From contig CAJNDS010002802.1 in assembly GCA_905221605.1 (NCBI GenBank), forward strand, positions 167,142 through 231,141: a stretch of 64,000 bases of DNA. The letters are read 5' to 3'. Source of the DNA: Symbiodinium natans. Lineage: Eukaryota > Sar > Dinophyceae > Suessiales > Symbiodiniaceae. This document shows, one piece after another, positions 9,724 to 19,200 of this stretch; position 1 is the first letter of the stretch, and each line of letters begins with the position of its first letter. Made by a program: the position numbers and the translations under genes. The notes beneath the pieces were generated by a model that was given only the letters and a program-made list of their open reading frames with translations, was not told the origin of the DNA and searched no databases.

Positions 9724-9795
9724 ACTTCCGGGGCTTTGGTCCCGAAGAGCCTAATTGGCTAGCGACATTGCCCGCTTTCGAGTGAAAAATTCACC
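9724..9795 (+). repeat. Family I 3' tail: hairpins plus GAAAAATTCACCT
   Basis: Matches 12172-12245. The apical hairpin is CGGGGC-TTTG-GTCCCG here and CGGAAC-TTCG-GTTCCG in the other copy, i.e. paired changes. A second hairpin AGCC...GGCT follows, and the tail ends in the GAAAAATTCACCT shared by all three families. Likely the RNA end recognised by the element's RT (inference from LINEs with stem-loop tails). Confidence 0.75.
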
Positions 9796-9830
9796 TGGCT
9801 CAAGGTCTCGGCTCAACCCCGGTGGGGTGC
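9784..9830 (+). repeat. Array junction J1: 3' tail joined to truncated SL and 5' leader hairpin
   Basis: GAAAAATTCACC is followed by TGGCTCAAG (9796-9804), the last nine bases of the dinoflagellate SL. Then comes a conserved leader ending in the ACCCC-GGT-GGGGT hairpin. Similar junctions lie at 12234, 14836, 23600 and 25728. Confidence 0.8.
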
Positions 9831-9923
9831 ACAGGTAGCAGAGCGGTAGCTGTGTGAACCAGCCTCGAGTCCCCTAACTGTTTTGGGTACCAGGCCTGCT
9901 TTTTCACAGCCTTCATTTGAGCC

Positions 9924-10841
9924 ATGTCCAGAGCACCTGTGCAGTCGAGACCCTCACTGCCAACAAGTGACGGGTTGGAGTCTTCTCACCCAACTTGCGA
10001 TGCAGAGAGCCAGAAGGAAGGCACGGCCCGACTGGAGGGCGAAGCAGCCCGGCTTGGGGAACTCTTCCCTTATGCGAGTCCTCTTACAGCCGGCTGTGGA
10101 GTTTCTCCAGCTTTGGAAGACCAGGTAAGAAGCTCGAGCAACCTGGCAAGTGTAGAGCGAACTTGGGCCCATAGAGCCAATTGTGGTCCCAGCCAAAGCA
10201 GGACTTTCCACCAAGCACTCTGCTTTCGCTGGCATCACAAGGGCCGGAAAGAGTGGCTGCTCCTCTCCGAGGACAGCAGCGTGTATTTTGTTCGCACCAG
10301 CAAATCCGGCAAAACAGTCCGAGCCGGACCTTGTGGGCAATGGAGATGCATGGAAGACCCAGCAGAGCTCCACGGGGGAACGGGAGGCGACCCGCCCGTG
10401 CAGTGGCTTCGCCTTTTGAACTTCAATTGCACTGGCTGTGGTAACATTCCAACCCATAACCTCAACTTCGTGCCTGGTCCTGGGGAAAGGCAACCAGCGA
10501 TCTTGTATGGAGAGGATGGAAGACGCATCGAGCTCCAATGTGCCCTTTGTCTTGAAAACTTCCTGGAGTGCACGTGGAGCTGGCCGAGCTTCGATCAAGC
10601 AGTCAGGAGACAGGTGTTTCTGGACGATGCCTCCCTGGCTGACTTGCGTCAGTTAGGTCACCAAGGTACGGAGCCCGCAGAATCTTCGCTGGCGCCGCTG
10701 TCTTCTGCAGCCAGCGCACATGGCTGGACCTTCCTTGAGGAAGGGTGTTCTCAGGATCTAGACTCCCCAGAAGAAGCATGCAGCAGTGAATGGCTTGAGT
10801 GTGGCTTTGAAGACTTGGAAGACATCCCCTGGGAGGTCTGA
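9924..10841 (+). CDS. Small unknown protein of array unit I (F-W-H-GR-E / FVR / CG-W family)
   Basis: 305 residues, ATG 128 nt after the SL relic. I do not recognise a known family. Residues 100-140 contain F101-x-W103-x-H105-x-G107-R108-x-E110, then F122-V-R124 and C137-G-x-W140. Residues 165-215 carry an L-x-L-x-N-F-x-C block, C-x2-C pairs and G-x-x-G-R-R-I. The same ordered residues occur in the ORF at 26258-26650, in a different family of short unit. Two divergent copies keeping the pattern imply selection on the protein. The first 95 residues and the acidic C-terminus look disordered. Cytosolic or nuclear by absence of a signal peptide. Role in retrotransposition or as cargo is unknown. 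Confidence 0.6.
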   Translation: MSRAPVQSRPSLPTSDGLESSHPTCDAESQKEGTARLEGEAARLGELFPYASPLTAGCGVSPALEDQVRSSSNLASVERTWAHRANCGPSQSRTFHQALCFRWHHKGRKEWLLLSEDSSVYFVRTSKSGKTVRAGPCGQWRCMEDPAELHGGTGGDPPVQWLRLLNFNCTGCGNIPTHNLNFVPGPGERQPAILYGEDGRRIELQCALCLENFLECTWSWPSFDQAVRRQVFLDDASLADLRQLGHQGTEPAESSLAPLSSAASAHGWTFLEEGCSQDLDSPEEACSSEWLECGFEDLEDIPWEV

Positions 10842-12171
10842 CCTAATACGGCCCCAACCCACTCAAATTGCAGGAGCTATGCCCTGCCAGAATCAAGGGT
10901 GAGACTCTCCCCTCCGGAATCCAATGTCATAGAGGAGACTCTCCTTTTCAAGCAAGGATGTACAAATCAAAGCGAAACTGCTTGCAATGATTGCATAAGG
11001 AAGCAGGTTAGAGCGAAAGCAGTTCAGTGCCCAGTCCCGGCACCCCCTTTTCCATCCAACGGAATAGGTTCGCAGTTGTTCCGTTGGACACCCGGCAGGA
11101 CTGGCCGCCATGATGCGGCCTGTGTTCAGCCTGACACCGGTTCGGCGCCCTCGGTCTGTCAAGCAGACCGCTGGACCGGGTTTTCGGGCTCAGGTGCTTG
11201 CGGGTACTTTCAGGCCCAACACGGGGTTCTCGCAAACGCAGCGCACGCACGGAAAACGTCAGTACCGGTCCCTGTAGATCCTCACTGGTTGATGAGGGGA
11301 GGGTTGCGCGCTGAGATGTTGAGGAACGGACGAGGATCCAAGTACACCGGCAGGTTGAGGCCGAGGGCATGATGCCCTGCATCAGTTTGGGGTTACCCGT
11401 GTTTGGCCTTTGAGTTTTTCCTTTGCTGTCCCTGCAGGGTGTGTTGTTTTCTCCTGGTGGTGCAAGCCCAGCCAGGAGGAGCCTAGCGGCAGGCGTTGTT
11501 TGTTAGGGACCAAAACCTAGGCTGACGGACAGCCTGAGGCACCAGATTGCGGAGGTTAAAGGCTGTGGCTCGGTGCCCGAAAGCCTGCCCAGCTGAGATG
11601 CCCAAATCAACCAAGCCCTCCCTGCGTGCAAGTGGTGTGGGTTCCTCTGGAGCCGCTGAGGTTGAATCAGTGAGTAAGAGCGAGAAAGTTGGTTCTTCCT
11701 CCCTGGTGAGTAAGTGCGAGAAAACCAGGTCAGCATACGGGGCAAACAGGAGCTCAGTGCTGCTGCGGCATGAGTTTCTGGGGCCTAGGTTAGTAAGTGC
11801 GAGAAAGCTTAGGCCTGTTCCGGAGGTTGGCGACTTTTGCCAATCCACTTGTTTGCAGTTTGTACAGGCATTGCCCATGTGTCGGTTCCGGACCTTCTGC
11901 CTTTTCTGAGTGAGCCGAATGTGGGTGAGTTTCTCCCCTGTACAGGCAGGGCTTATAGGGTAGGCAGTACAGACCAGGCAGTTCAACCTGCAGAACATTT
12001 GCCTAGGGCTTTGTATAGAGCCAAACCAGTGAGTAGCCGTAGGCCGCCGAGCTTCTCGCGGAACTGGTTAAGCCCTCAATGCTTTCTCTCGGTGTTCCCT
12101 GCACATAGTTCGGCCGTGTTAAGCAGGCCAAGGACACCTCGAGAGTTTTTCCTTTTCTGTGCATAGTTAAT
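10842..12171 (+). other. Non-coding 3' part of unit I
   Basis: No convincing ORF. Contains GTGAG-x3-CTCCC hairpins (about 10900 and 11923), three AGTAAG hairpins (11665-11815), and near 12100 a GGCCGTG..CAGGCC segment homologous to the 3' UTR at 9660. Confidence 0.6.
11665..11815 (+). repeat. Three AGTAAG hairpins (invariant 16-nt loop, variable stems)
   Basis: Loops at 11672-11687, 11708-11723 and 11791-11806 read [G/T]AGTAAG[A/T]GCGAGAAA. The flanks differ but pair: AATCAGT/GTTGGTT (with wobbles), CCTGGT/ACCAGG, GGCCTAGGT/GCTTAGGCC. Sequence change with kept pairing points to an RNA structure. Confidence 0.75.
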
Positions 12172-12280
12172 GTTTTCCGGAACTTCGGTTCCGAAGAGCC
12201 TAACCTGGCTAGCGACGCAGCCCGCTTTCGTGTGAAAAATTCACCTGGCTCAAGCTTTCGGCTCAACCCCGGTGGGGTGC
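12172..12280 (+). repeat. Array junction J2 (family I tail / SL relic / family II leader)
   Basis: Tail hairpins end in GAAAAATTCACC (12234-12245), then TGGCTCAAG (12246-12254), then the leader with the ACCCCGGTGGGGT hairpin. Downstream bases to about 12380 match those after J3 (shared GTGGGGGAACAGGC block), so the unit starting here has a family II 5' end. Confidence 0.8.
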
Positions 12281-13644
12281 CTTTGGTAGGGAGTTGGTAG
12301 CTGTCAACGAGCCTCGGGGCCCAAATCTGCGTGGGGGAACAGGCCCTTGGTCCAATCCCAGCTTGTCCAACTTGTGCCATGGCTGAGCTTAGGGTGTTCG
12401 CCTCCCTTTTGTCTCCACGGTCAGGAACCGCTGCTCACCGTCGAGGGTTCGCCTCCGTTGCAAGGGTGCATTGCATCCTAGGCCAGTCCCAGCCGGCGGG
12501 ACGCAAGTTCCGGAGCGGGTGGCAATCTCTCGGGGGGGCTCACCTCCAGGAAAGCTTGAGTTTGAATAAGCACCAGCGCTTGGTGCCCCTAAACTAACAG
12601 TTTTTTCCCCAAAGTTTTGCTTTGTTTTCCTTTGCCACTTTGCACTGCTTGCAGTCATGCATGCCGCTGCATTCCTGAGATCATGCCGCCCACTGGCAGG
12701 AGAGCAGATGGGGGCAAGGTCTTCGCCAATGGTCACTTTTGGTTGTCTCTTGGGTTTAGGATTGCATGCATGCTTGGCGCTGGCAAGTTTGGTGGCAAGC
12801 GTGGGGACCATCCTGTGTGGTTGAGGCTCCTTAGGGGGGTCCCTTGGCTTCTTTGGGAGGGTTTAAGGTGTTGTTGAGGTTACCTATGTGTGGGCCACAA
12901 GTGTGCTGCCACCTCTGGCTATACCAGTACCATAATTACTGAAATTTTGTGCATCAACTCAGGCGCTATGCACTCTGGACATGCAGGAAGCACTCATCTC
13001 TCCAGCCTCTGGGAGGATCTTCCTCAGCGCCCAGGTCCTCCACTAAAGGGCCATGCAGTTACGTCCTTGAGTTGGGGGGCCAGCCCTGCCACCTGTGCAG
13101 GGTTTTGGAACAAGTGCAGGAGTTGCTACGGGCTCTTGCCTCCCTATCGCTTGGCGTTGGCAGAACCAAGTGTGGGATCCTCCTTTTACTTGTTGTTTTT
13201 ATAGTTTCGGGCATGCAGGTACCCAGGAGTGTCCAGACCGTGGGTCCTGCCTGTGCTGCAAGCCAAGCCAAGGCAACAGTGGGTGTGTTTCATGGCTGGT
13301 GCGGCGTGGTTCCCGCGCTTGTTGAGGGGAGCGTCGACACCTGCGCGTGTGGAGGGGTGCGTTTGCCCTCACGCTTAGTTTGAGGGCTTAGCACCGGCCT
13401 TGACGCGCAGTCACCTAGGTTTGGATCTTGCAGTTGCCCAGGGTGGTTGGTTGGGTTTAAGGTCACCTTTGAGAGCGTATACCGGCCCACTTCGCCGGGG
13501 GCCTTTCCCAGCCACAGTGCAAAGGCAGTGCGCGCTTCTCTGTCTTCGCGCAGACCCATTCATTACAGTCCAGGCACCGTTTTCTGTCCTTTTACTGCCA
13601 AACAAGTCGTTCCTGCTATTTTGGGGTTTAGGATGACACGCTGA

Positions 13645-13927
13645 GCCCCAAATAGCAACATGATGTTGCTGGTATAGGAATTCGCCAAGATTTTTTGGCC
13701 AAATTTCCTTTTCTGCACAAAATCATTGAAGTTGGCCCGCCAGCATCAAAGATCTTCGACATCGAGTCGAGCGTGCATTGCAGGGCCAAATAGCAACATT
13801 ACGTTGCTGGTATAGGAAATCGCCAAGGCTTTTTTGGTCAAATTTCCTTTTCTGCACAAAATCATTGAATTTGGCCCGCCCGCACCAAAGATCTTCAACA
13901 TCGAGTCGAACGTACATTGCAGGGCCT
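13645..13927 (+). repeat. Tandem duplication, about 140 bp x 2
   Basis: Both copies run from CCAAATAGCAACAT through TTGCTGGTATAGGAA and CACAAAATCATTGAA to GCAGGGCC, with scattered substitutions. Non-coding. Confidence 0.8.
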
Positions 13928-13939
13928 GGACGCTGGCTA

Positions 13940-14180
13940 TTCCTCCCCGGCTGGAGGTAAGTTTGGCCAACATGTGGCCTTGATGGCCACTCTGCTGCCC
14001 GTGGCATGCACGCGAGGGCAGTACTTCCACTCCTTTCCCCGTCTTTGGGGTGGTTTTCCCTCCCCGTTTGGAGGTAATTTTGGCAGACAGGGGGCCTTTA
14101 TGGCCACTCTGCTGCCTGTGTTGAAGAAGGCAAGGGCAGTGCGCCACTCCACTGCCCGTCAATGGGGTGGATTTTGGTTG
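13940..14180 (+). repeat. Diverged tandem duplication, about 120 bp x 2
   Basis: Each copy has a GGAGGTAA-TTTGG start, GGCC-T-ATGGCCACTCTGCTGCC core and GGGCAGT..CCACTCC end. Non-coding part of unit II-n. Confidence 0.65.
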
Positions 14181-14224
14181 GTAGAGGTAGCCGAGTGCCC
14201 AGAGCTGCTGCGGCATGGGTGCTC

Positions 14225-14260
14225 TGGCCCCTGTTAGTAAGAGCGAGAACGCAGGGGCCA
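14225..14260 (+). repeat. AGTAAG hairpin with 10-bp stem
   Basis: TGGCCCCTGT (14225-14234), loop TAGTAAGAGCGAGAAC (14235-14250), GCAGGGGCCA (14251-14260). All ten positions pair (one T-G). This is the strongest stem of the nine copies. Confidence 0.8.
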
Positions 14261-14800
14261 CCTCGTTGCAGCAGGGTTTTGGGGCGTCGTTCCCAGCGCC
14301 TCCATAGTCGATGGGAAAGCGTCGCTCCCTGCGCCTAAAATTGGGGGGAGTGCGTGGTCCCCGCGCTTAACTACAAATTGAGGGGACAAAACCCTGCTGC
14401 GCCAGTTAACGTCCAGCCCAGAGAAGGTGAGCTGAAGGCCCCCCGCCCCCAGGCCTTGGGGGTTCTCCTCCCTGCCAAGTGCATTGGGGCGGGGCAGCAA
14501 CACAGGAGGCCTAGCCCTGTATAGTGCAGTTCCAAGTTGAAGAAGACGCTGGGGGTTGACCATTCAGAGTCCCTCCATGTGATGGCATAGGTCCTGTAGC
14601 CTGTAGTGACCAAGGCTTTCTTTTCTCACCTCATTTTTCCTGTGGGATTTTGGGCTCAGCGCCGGCCTGGAAAGCGCCCGGGTAAGCAGTGCCGTAGGCA
14701 AGCACGCCTAGTCACAACGACTGTGGGTGTGTAGGCTGTAGGTGTCAAAACCCTTTTCCCCCAGGCCTGGCTCAAGGTAGCCACCCGGGTTTCTTAGGAT

Positions 14801-14880
14801 TGCCGTTTCGGCGGCCGCGCTTCGCGCTTTGAGAAGAAAAATTCACCTGGCTCAAGTTTCGGCTCAGACCCCGGTGGGGT
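14801..14880 (+). repeat. Array junction J3 (family II tail / SL relic / family II leader)
   Basis: Tail hairpins GCCG-TTT-CGGC and GCGC-TT-CGCGC, then GAAAAATTCACC (14836-14847), TGGCTCAAG (14848-14856) and the leader hairpin. A second TGGCTCAAG lies just upstream at 14768-14776. The tail matches 23563-23611 closely. Confidence 0.8.
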
Positions 14881-15083
14881 GTTGTGGTAGGAAAGCGGCT
14901 GTGAAACAAGCCCTGAGGCCCAAACCTTGTGTGGGGGAACAGGCTCCATCTTGAATCCCAGTCTCTTTGTAGTGCCATAGCATACCTTACCCACCGGAAA
15001 GGGGTTCGCTCCTAACGGGGGTTGACCAGCACACCCTCCCACCGTCATCGGGGGAGAAAGGGTGGTCAACACGGCCTCCCGCC

Positions 15084-16256
15084 ATGGGTCGGGAATACAC
15101 TGTTTGCAAGGGCTGCGGAAATTGGATCTACACAGATCTAATCACGCAGGACCTCAAATGCAAGAAGTGTGCAAAGACCTGGCCCACCAAGGGGAGGCGT
15201 CCTACAGTGTGGGAATCGGCCACCTGGAGGAACCCCAAAACCCCTAAGCCCAAAGCCCAGAATGGGGAGGCAATGGGGGGCACGCCCAACCCGCCGTCGC
15301 CCAAGCCGCCTCGAACCCCTAAGGTCTACAAGGCCTTGGAAGGGGTATGGGAACAAATTCCCGAAGCTGCCCGTGTTGAACTCTCCAAGGCCGGTTTCAG
15401 GGCTCCGGTGGAGGACAAGTCGTCCGATGAGGTGGCCCTTCTGGACCTATTGCAGGCCCATATTGGGGATCTGCCAGCGGACGTCCAGACAGCGCTGCAC
15501 AACAGGAACAAGGTTCCTGATGTTCCGCCAGAAGAGGCCGCCATAACAGCCACGAACGAGCTAAAAGGGGCATCCACCAAGTTGCGGTCCCTAGGCCACC
15601 GCAAAATTCGTCTCCAAGCCAAGATTGACGAATCGAAAGCCGCCCTCAAGGCGTTGTATGTTGAAATGCAAAACTTGATGCAAGAGCTGAAGGCGGCTGA
15701 GGAAAATATGGAAACCCTTGCCAAGACCTTCCGGGACAAGGTACTCCAAGCGCCCGTTCAAGAAGAAGATGAGGACTTTAATCTGTCCGAGGTGCTTGGA
15801 AGCATTGGCCTTTCCCTTGATGAAGCCCAACTCCAAAAGGTGCGGGATGCCCAGGCCCAGCACAAGCTCCAGCGAAGGCAGAAGGCTGCGGAGCAGTTGC
15901 TGGCCCATGCCGGTTTCCCGCCTGGACTTGGGGGGAATCCTCCAGGTATAGGGGGTCAGGCCATTGCAGCCCAGTTGGAGGCTATTGGGGTGACCCTGAC
16001 CCCAGACCAAAAGAACATGGTAATCACTGGGCAGTGGCCCGGCCCCTCACAGACAATCGATCTCAAGGCGGCAATTGAGCAAGGATGCCCCAACATGGAA
16101 ATCGAAGACCTTGAGCTAAGAAGAGAAGAACTTGAAGGGCAGCTGGAGCGCAAACGACGCAAGCTGGCTACCCAAAGCGCCTCCCCACCCACCTCCGTCA
16201 AAGAAGGGGGCAAGGAAAAAGGGGAGCGCAGCCGCTCGCCCAAAACCAGGAGTTAG
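15084..16256 (+). CDS. LINE ORF1 (family II): zinc ribbon plus coiled coils
   Basis: Likely RNA-binding, self-associating ORF1 protein. ATG in good context, 228 nt after the SL relic. The N-terminus has a zinc ribbon with C8-x2-C11 and C26-x2-C29. Then come a Pro/Lys-rich linker and a helical region, followed by a coiled coil at about residues 150-215 and a shorter one near 345-370. It ends in a basic R-S-R-S-P-K tail that may be a nuclear signal. The TAG stop at 16254-16256 lies in the same frame as ORF2, and the ORF2 frame has no ATG for about 150 codons, so readthrough giving an ORF1-ORF2 fusion is likely. Confidence 0.7.
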   Translation: MGREYTVCKGCGNWIYTDLITQDLKCKKCAKTWPTKGRRPTVWESATWRNPKTPKPKAQNGEAMGGTPNPPSPKPPRTPKVYKALEGVWEQIPEAARVELSKAGFRAPVEDKSSDEVALLDLLQAHIGDLPADVQTALHNRNKVPDVPPEEAAITATNELKGASTKLRSLGHRKIRLQAKIDESKAALKALYVEMQNLMQELKAAEENMETLAKTFRDKVLQAPVQEEDEDFNLSEVLGSIGLSLDEAQLQKVRDAQAQHKLQRRQKAAEQLLAHAGFPPGLGGNPPGIGGQAIAAQLEAIGVTLTPDQKNMVITGQWPGPSQTIDLKAAIEQGCPNMEIEDLELRREELEGQLERKRRKLATQSASPPTSVKEGGKEKGERSRSPKTRS

Positions 16257-19200
16257 GAACCCGGCCGGGAGGGCGCCACGTGGGGTTTAATAGTGGGCTA
16301 TTGGCCTCACCAGGAGCCCGACCTGGGGCCAGGAGGTTCGGAAGCCGAACAAGGTTTTGTCACTGTGTATAAAAAGAAGTGGAAGGCTAAGGGCCAGCTT
16401 TCTCGGTCCAAAGACGTTGAGAAGGCTAGCACCCGTGTGCCCTCCGCCAGCCTTTCAGGCACTCCCGAGTCCCAGGCTGTTTTGACCACACCATCCAAGC
16501 CAGGGACGGAGGACGATTTTGACCCTTCCCCCTTTTCTAGGGGGGTTTTTACAAATACTATCTCACCTGAGTGGAGGGAGTTCGGTGCTTCCCCAATCAA
16601 TCTCTACAACCGGTTTTCAGCCCTGGCGGAAGACGAAAATCCCCACGATGAATTCACCTCCCTCCTCCTCAAGGCCAAAGAACAGTCACTTGCTGCATGT
16701 GAGGAGGAATTGGTGGAACTGGTGGACAGAATGCCGATCCGCCAAGGGTCTCTTGAAGAATGGGCGGCCAACCATGCGTTGCATCAACTTGCCACTCACA
16801 GAAACGAACCCAGTGTTTGTTTGGAGGCAATTGCAGATGCAAAAAGGCAGCCCAAAGACGAACCAGCAAAATTTGAAATCACAGTTGCCAACGTCACAAG
16901 ATGGAGAGCTGAGATCAAAACGTGGCTCCTAGATAGGCGACCACAGGGGGTGTGTCTCCAGGAAACCCACCTCACAGCCAAAGAACAGCATCTTGCCACC
17001 CATCAGTTGGACCAGGCCGGGTACGTTGCCTGGACCCTACCGGCCCACCCAACTGAGGGGGGCAAAAACTCTGGAGGCGTCATGATCGCGGTTGAAAAAG
17101 ATCGAAATTTCCGATTCCTGAGATCCTTTGGTGTCGAAGGTAAAGGGTATGTGGCAGTGGTAGGTAGAACAGGGAAGAGGGACATTGTTTTCATTTCCGT
17201 CTACCTTGAAACCAGTGTAGGCCTCACTGGAGGACACAACCCCACCATTGTCGGTGATCTTCTTGCCTTCATTAAAGGCCTTACCATTGAATGGTTTGTG
17301 GCTGGGGATTTCAACATCCCACCACAAGACATACTCGAAACCTCGATTGAGTCCCTCTTGCGCGGGAAAGTGCTAGCTACCAACGAGCCCACCATTATGG
17401 GTGGCAATGAAATCGACTTTGCCATTGCTAGCCACACCGTCTCAAATGGGCTCGAAATCAAAACTGATTGGGACGTTCCCTTCAGGCCCCATTGCGCCAT
17501 TCGGTACACACTCAATGTAGGGGTTTTCCGGGTCTGTACCCTACAAGCCAGGCCCTGCCGAAGACCTGTTGACGATGAACAGGCACCATTCCAAGGACAT
17601 TTTACCTTGGTTTATCCCAGCCTCCTCCTAGAGCCGAGGGCGGATGACGCCATTACAGCTGGGTTTGCCGGTTTCACTCAGCGTGTTGAGGCGAGCCTCT
17701 ATCCCTCAGACATCAGAGGCAGGGGTTGCCAGGTTGAAACCCATATTGGACCACTAGCCCCGCCCAAACCTACAGGTTTCGTCTGGGCTGGTGGGAAGTC
17801 CAAATTCTGGGGTAGACTTGCGGTCTGGCACCGGCAAGGCCTCCGCATTGGTCTGAATCCCAAGCTTCAGCAGGTGGTCCAATCCCACCTCTCCCAACTC
17901 CTTCTCAATTGGGAGGAATGCGACGCATTCAGGTGCCAGACAGCGGTTAACCTCGTCCAAGAGCACTTTGGAAAAGAAGGGACCAAAGCCAAAGAGGTCA
18001 AACAAATTATCGAAACACAACGAAAACTTCACCTCAGGAAAGCACATCAGGAACAAGCCAAAAAGTACGAAGCCTGGCTCCAAGGTGATGGGAAAAACCA
18101 TCTGCGCCACCTTTACCGGGCACTCAAGACTGAGGAAAACATCACTACTCGCCCATTTGCGGACCTTGCGGTGGAGGTTAAGCCTCACGCCAGAAGGGCA
18201 TGGTGGGCTGACATGTGGGCCCCAAGTGGGTTAAGCGGCACTCATGGCACCGACCCTCGCTTGGCCTTGCAGAACAAAGCGAGGCAACAAGCAGCCAACC
18301 TCCCGCCCATTTCGGCGGAGGAATGGAATTCCCTCCTAAAAAAGGTCCCAAACAAAGCCCCAGGCCCAGATGGGTGGTGCTATGAAATGCTCCGAGCATT
18401 ACCTCATGAAGCCATTCTTGAATTGGCTAGCATGGTTCGACAATGGGAAGTTGAAGCCCAGTTTCCGCAGCACTGTGATATCACACAGTATGCCATGCTC
18501 CCCAAAAATGAAACATCCGAAAGGCCTATTGGGTTAACCCATGTCCTCCACAGGATATTTTGCAAGGCGAGATGGCATCTTATCACAGAGTGGGAGAACA
18601 GTTACAACCCTACCTCTCCCTGGAATCAGGCTAAGGCAGGGAACAGCTCCCTTGACACGGCCCTCCGCCGCCTAATCAGGGCTGAAACTAACAAAAGAGA
18701 GAAGCGTCACACCATTACACTTCTCCTTGATCTAACATCCTTCTATGAGACTGTCCCACATTGGCAGCTCCTAGCCCAGGGTGTCAGACACTCCTTTCCC
18801 CCGCTTCTACTTGAAAGAGCGTTAAGCCTTTACTCAGGCAGCCGATACATAGAAGCGCAGGGGAGTCTGTCTCGCCCCATCCGAGCTACCAGAGGTCTCA
18901 TAGCAGGTTGCCCTCTCGCCCCTGCTCTTTCCAGAGTTGTGCTCCACGATCCGATCTCGAAGATGCACTCTGCCTCCCCTGTACACCACATCGATTTGTG
19001 GGTGGACGACTGCTCAGCAGATTTTGTCGATTCTCATGCGCCAACAGTCGCTACTCAGGCCATCAAGTGCTACAGGGAGCTTAAAGCTGACCTCGAGAAC
19101 CAGGGCCTGCTGGTCAGCACCACCAAAACGGCTTTCATCTGCTCAAACAAGGCCTCTGCCAGAGAGCTGCAATCCTTGCTCGGAGAACATGAACCCCCCA

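Larger units (their letters stand above)
9796..12245 (+). mobile_element. Short array unit I (non-autonomous, family I 3' end)
   Basis: A 2.45-kb unit running from the SL relic at J1 to the 3' tail at J2. Its 3' tail is the same type as that of the LINE ending at 9795. It has one clear ORF (9924-10841) and no RT. The remaining 1.4 kb is non-coding with hairpins. Best read as a non-autonomous partner of the family I LINE. Confidence 0.7.
12246..14847 (+). mobile_element. Short array unit II-n (family II ends, no RT)
   Basis: A 2.6-kb unit whose 5' 130 bp match the 5' end of the full-length LINE at 14848 and whose 3' tail matches that LINE's tail. No credible ORF was found. Internal tandem duplications lie at 13645-13927 and 13940-14180. 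Best read as a deletion derivative of family II. Confidence 0.65.

Noticed and set aside
9840-9870. tRNA-like GGTAGC...GCGGTAGC segment after the leader
   Set aside because: No cloverleaf could be drawn, and the T-arm and acceptor pairing are missing.
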